From the NCBI GenBank assembly GCA_964649745.1, contig CAZYQI010000072.1:1-6020 (forward strand): a DNA stretch of 6,020 nt. The letters are read 5' to 3'. How positions within the stretch are numbered: position 1 is the first letter of the stretch; the number at the start of each line of letters is the position of its first letter. The position numbers were made by a program, and so were the translations under genes. The notes beneath the pieces were generated by a model, which ran no database searches, was not told the DNA's origin, and saw only the letters and a list, made by a program, of their open reading frames with translations. The stretch comes from CAZEHS01 sp964649745 (GTDB lineage Bacteria > Bacillota > Clostridia > Peptostreptococcales > Acidaminobacteraceae). Below, piece by piece: positions 4,774 through 6,020 of this stretch.

Positions 4774-5835
4774 ATGAAACTAATTGCGATCCATGAGCTG
4801 CTGCCCGGCATGGTCCTTGGCGAGGACCTCTATGGAAAGTTCGATTTGCTCTACGCCGGCAAGGGCGAAATTCTCACGGATAAAACCATTGATGGTCTAA
4901 AGCGATTGGGCACCCAAAGTGTTTATGTCGTAGACGGCGAAGCGGCCCCTGCTATGGAATCCAAATCAATACATGATGCCGTTCCTACAGCTGCTGAAGA
5001 CCCCTTGAAAGATTATCAGGAGATCATTTCATCTCTTTATTCACAATATGCCGGCTTTAAGCTATTAAACAAATCCGTGCTTATCCGAATTGAAGAGCCT
5101 TCCTCCATGCTGCTGGATTTCATTCTAACTGATCCCAGCATACTGAAGCTCCTTTCCAAGGTGATGATGATTGACGGCTATACCTTGAATCACAGCGTGC
5201 AGGTAAGCCTGATAAGCACCCTTATCGGCCAATGGCTGGGGCTCAGCGTCAACGATCAGTTTAAGCTAGGATACGCAGGGCTGCTTCATGATGTGGGAAA
5301 ATCCAAGATACCGGTTCATGTACTGAATAAGCCCTCCAAGCTGAGCCCTGAGGAATACGAGGCCATCAAGAAGCACTCCGAATACAGTGTCGATCAGATC
5401 AAAGGCCTGCCCCAGGTCAATGAGGATATACGGAGCGCGATCCTCCAGCATCATGAGAAAACAGACGGTACCGGCTATCCGATGCGCCTTTCAGGAGATG
5501 CTATTCATTTTTATGCTCAAATCCTCTGTATCGCCGATATCTACTCCGCCATGACCACCGATAAGGTGTACAACCGGAAGTTCACTCCCCTGAAAGCAGC
5601 TGAAGAGGTATACAACGCCAGCTTTTCCAACAAGGTCAACCCTGAGATAGCCAACCTGTTCCTACGGAACATCTACCGGATGCTGGTGGGAAGCCAGGTG
5701 CGGCTCAACAATGGCAAGGAAGGTGAAATTGTATATTTCAACCGCTTCAGTCCGGCCAAGCCCCTGGTGAAGATCGGCGAGGAGTTTGTAGACCTTTACC
5801 GGGAGAAGGATTTGGTTATTGTGGAGATATTGTAG
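4774..5835 (+). CDS. HD-GYP domain cyclic-di-GMP phosphodiesterase
   Basis: This 353-aa cytoplasmic protein should hydrolyse cyclic di-GMP. Residues 1-60 form the small N-terminal domain often seen before HD-GYP (LLPGMVLGEDLY, LYAGKGEILTD, LGTQSVYVVD). The HD-GYP domain spans about 130-310 with all core metal ligands: H140, H172-D173 (in LLHDVGKSKIP), H201, H226-H227 and D255. The GYP signature is intact as DGTGYP (231-236). The position four residues before H140, Glu in trinuclear enzymes such as PmGH, is Tyr136, which suggests a binuclear site. The C-terminus (VRLNNGKEGEIVYFNRFSP and EFVDLY) forms a small beta extension typical of stand-alone HD-GYP proteins. There is no receiver, PAS or transmembrane segment, so any signal input must come through the N-terminal part or a partner. 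GAGGTG ends four bases before the ATG. Confidence 0.93.
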   Translation: MKLIAIHELLPGMVLGEDLYGKFDLLYAGKGEILTDKTIDGLKRLGTQSVYVVDGEAAPAMESKSIHDAVPTAAEDPLKDYQEIISSLYSQYAGFKLLNKSVLIRIEEPSSMLLDFILTDPSILKLLSKVMMIDGYTLNHSVQVSLISTLIGQWLGLSVNDQFKLGYAGLLHDVGKSKIPVHVLNKPSKLSPEEYEAIKKHSEYSVDQIKGLPQVNEDIRSAILQHHEKTDGTGYPMRLSGDAIHFYAQILCIADIYSAMTTDKVYNRKFTPLKAAEEVYNASFSNKVNPEIANLFLRNIYRMLVGSQVRLNNGKEGEIVYFNRFSPAKPLVKIGEEFVDLYREKDLVIVEIL

Positions 5836-5856
5836 ATTTAAGCGTTCGGCAATTTG

Positions 5857-6018
5857 TCAAAAAGTACATAAGGGAGAGATTTCCACGGGCTTAGAGCCCT
5901 CGCAATGACGGACCTTTCGGTTGTCATCGCGAGGAGCATAGCGACGTGGCGATCTCTCCCTTTTTGGGTCTGTAAAGAGTTTTGTGCTTTCATCCTCCTC
6001 GATTAGGTCAGTGACGAT
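5857..6018 (-). CDS. Possible 3' end of a minus-strand gene entering from the right
   Basis: A minus-strand frame is open from the right edge to TGA at 5857-5859, giving 53 codons without a visible start. The first part reads IVTDLIEEDESTKLFTDP, which looks like real acidic, probably helical protein sequence. The rest (about 35 residues, Arg-rich) is encoded by the palindromic repeat and looks unlike normal protein. Either the repeat supplies the C-terminus of an otherwise ordinary gene, or the frame is open by chance. No family is recognised. Confidence 0.3.
   Translation of the reverse strand: MVTDLIEEDESTKLFTDPKRERSPRRYAPRDDNRKVRHCEGSKPVEISPLCTF
5870..5962. repeat. 93-bp palindromic (REP/MITE-like) repeat element
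   Basis: The element has perfect 11-bp terminal inverted repeats, AAGGGAGAGAT (5870-5880) and ATCTCTCCCTT (5952-5962). Inside them CCACG pairs with CGTGG and CCTCGC-A-ATGAC pairs with GTCAT-C-GCGAGG, around a small central loop near 5915. The whole element folds into one long imperfect hairpin. Its core (GTCATCGCGAGGAGCATAGC, then GACGTGGCGATCTC) closely resembles, from memory, a dispersed palindrome of the GTCATTGCGAGGAGC type seen in many unrelated bacterial genomes. TTTTT follows the right arm on the plus strand, so it may also terminate the HD-GYP transcript; no other terminator is visible there. Confidence 0.75.
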
Positions 6019-6020
6019 TT

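Noticed and set aside
5870..5962. CRISPR or insertion sequence at the right end
   Set aside because: There is a single palindromic unit with no repeated spacers and no transposase; it fits a small dispersed palindromic repeat instead.

Overview
The window looks like a chromosomal segment from a member of the Bacillota, probably a Clostridia-type organism of intermediate GC content. The reasons are a tRNA-Tyr T-box leader, a purine riboswitch, strong AGGAGG-type ribosome binding sites and an S11-family D-Ala-D-Ala carboxypeptidase. This placement is inferred from gene style; the species is not identified.

Layout, left to right. Positions 1-222 hold two opposed intrinsic terminators and a complete minus-strand regulatory unit: a sigma-A promoter, a guanine-class purine riboswitch aptamer and a terminator. 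Its target gene would lie beyond the left edge. Next, on the minus strand, is tyrS (364-1593) with a full T-box leader (about 1614-1845) whose promoter overlaps the stop codon of the next gene. That gene (1876-3042) encodes a secreted PBP5/DacF-like carboxypeptidase. Upstream of it on the same strand lie four small genes: a 61-aa zinc-ribbon protein (3121-3306), an 80-aa helical protein (3371-3613) with its own promoter, a 148-aa coiled-coil protein (3680-4126), and a 150-aa winged-helix-like protein with a C-terminal membrane anchor (4126-4578). The last two overlap as TGATG. Across a divergent intergenic region, the plus strand carries an HD-GYP phosphodiesterase gene (4774-5835). The right end holds a 93-bp palindromic repeat (5870-5962), which may form the 3' end of a minus-strand gene entering from the right.

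Functionally, the recognisable genes are housekeeping or signalling: tyrosyl-tRNA supply under uncharged-tRNA control, peptidoglycan trimming, and cyclic-di-GMP turnover. The least explained part is the small-gene block, above all the coupled pair of a membrane-tethered winged-helix protein and a coiled-coil protein. The most unusual regulatory feature is the purine riboswitch, which points head-on at an opposite-strand terminator.
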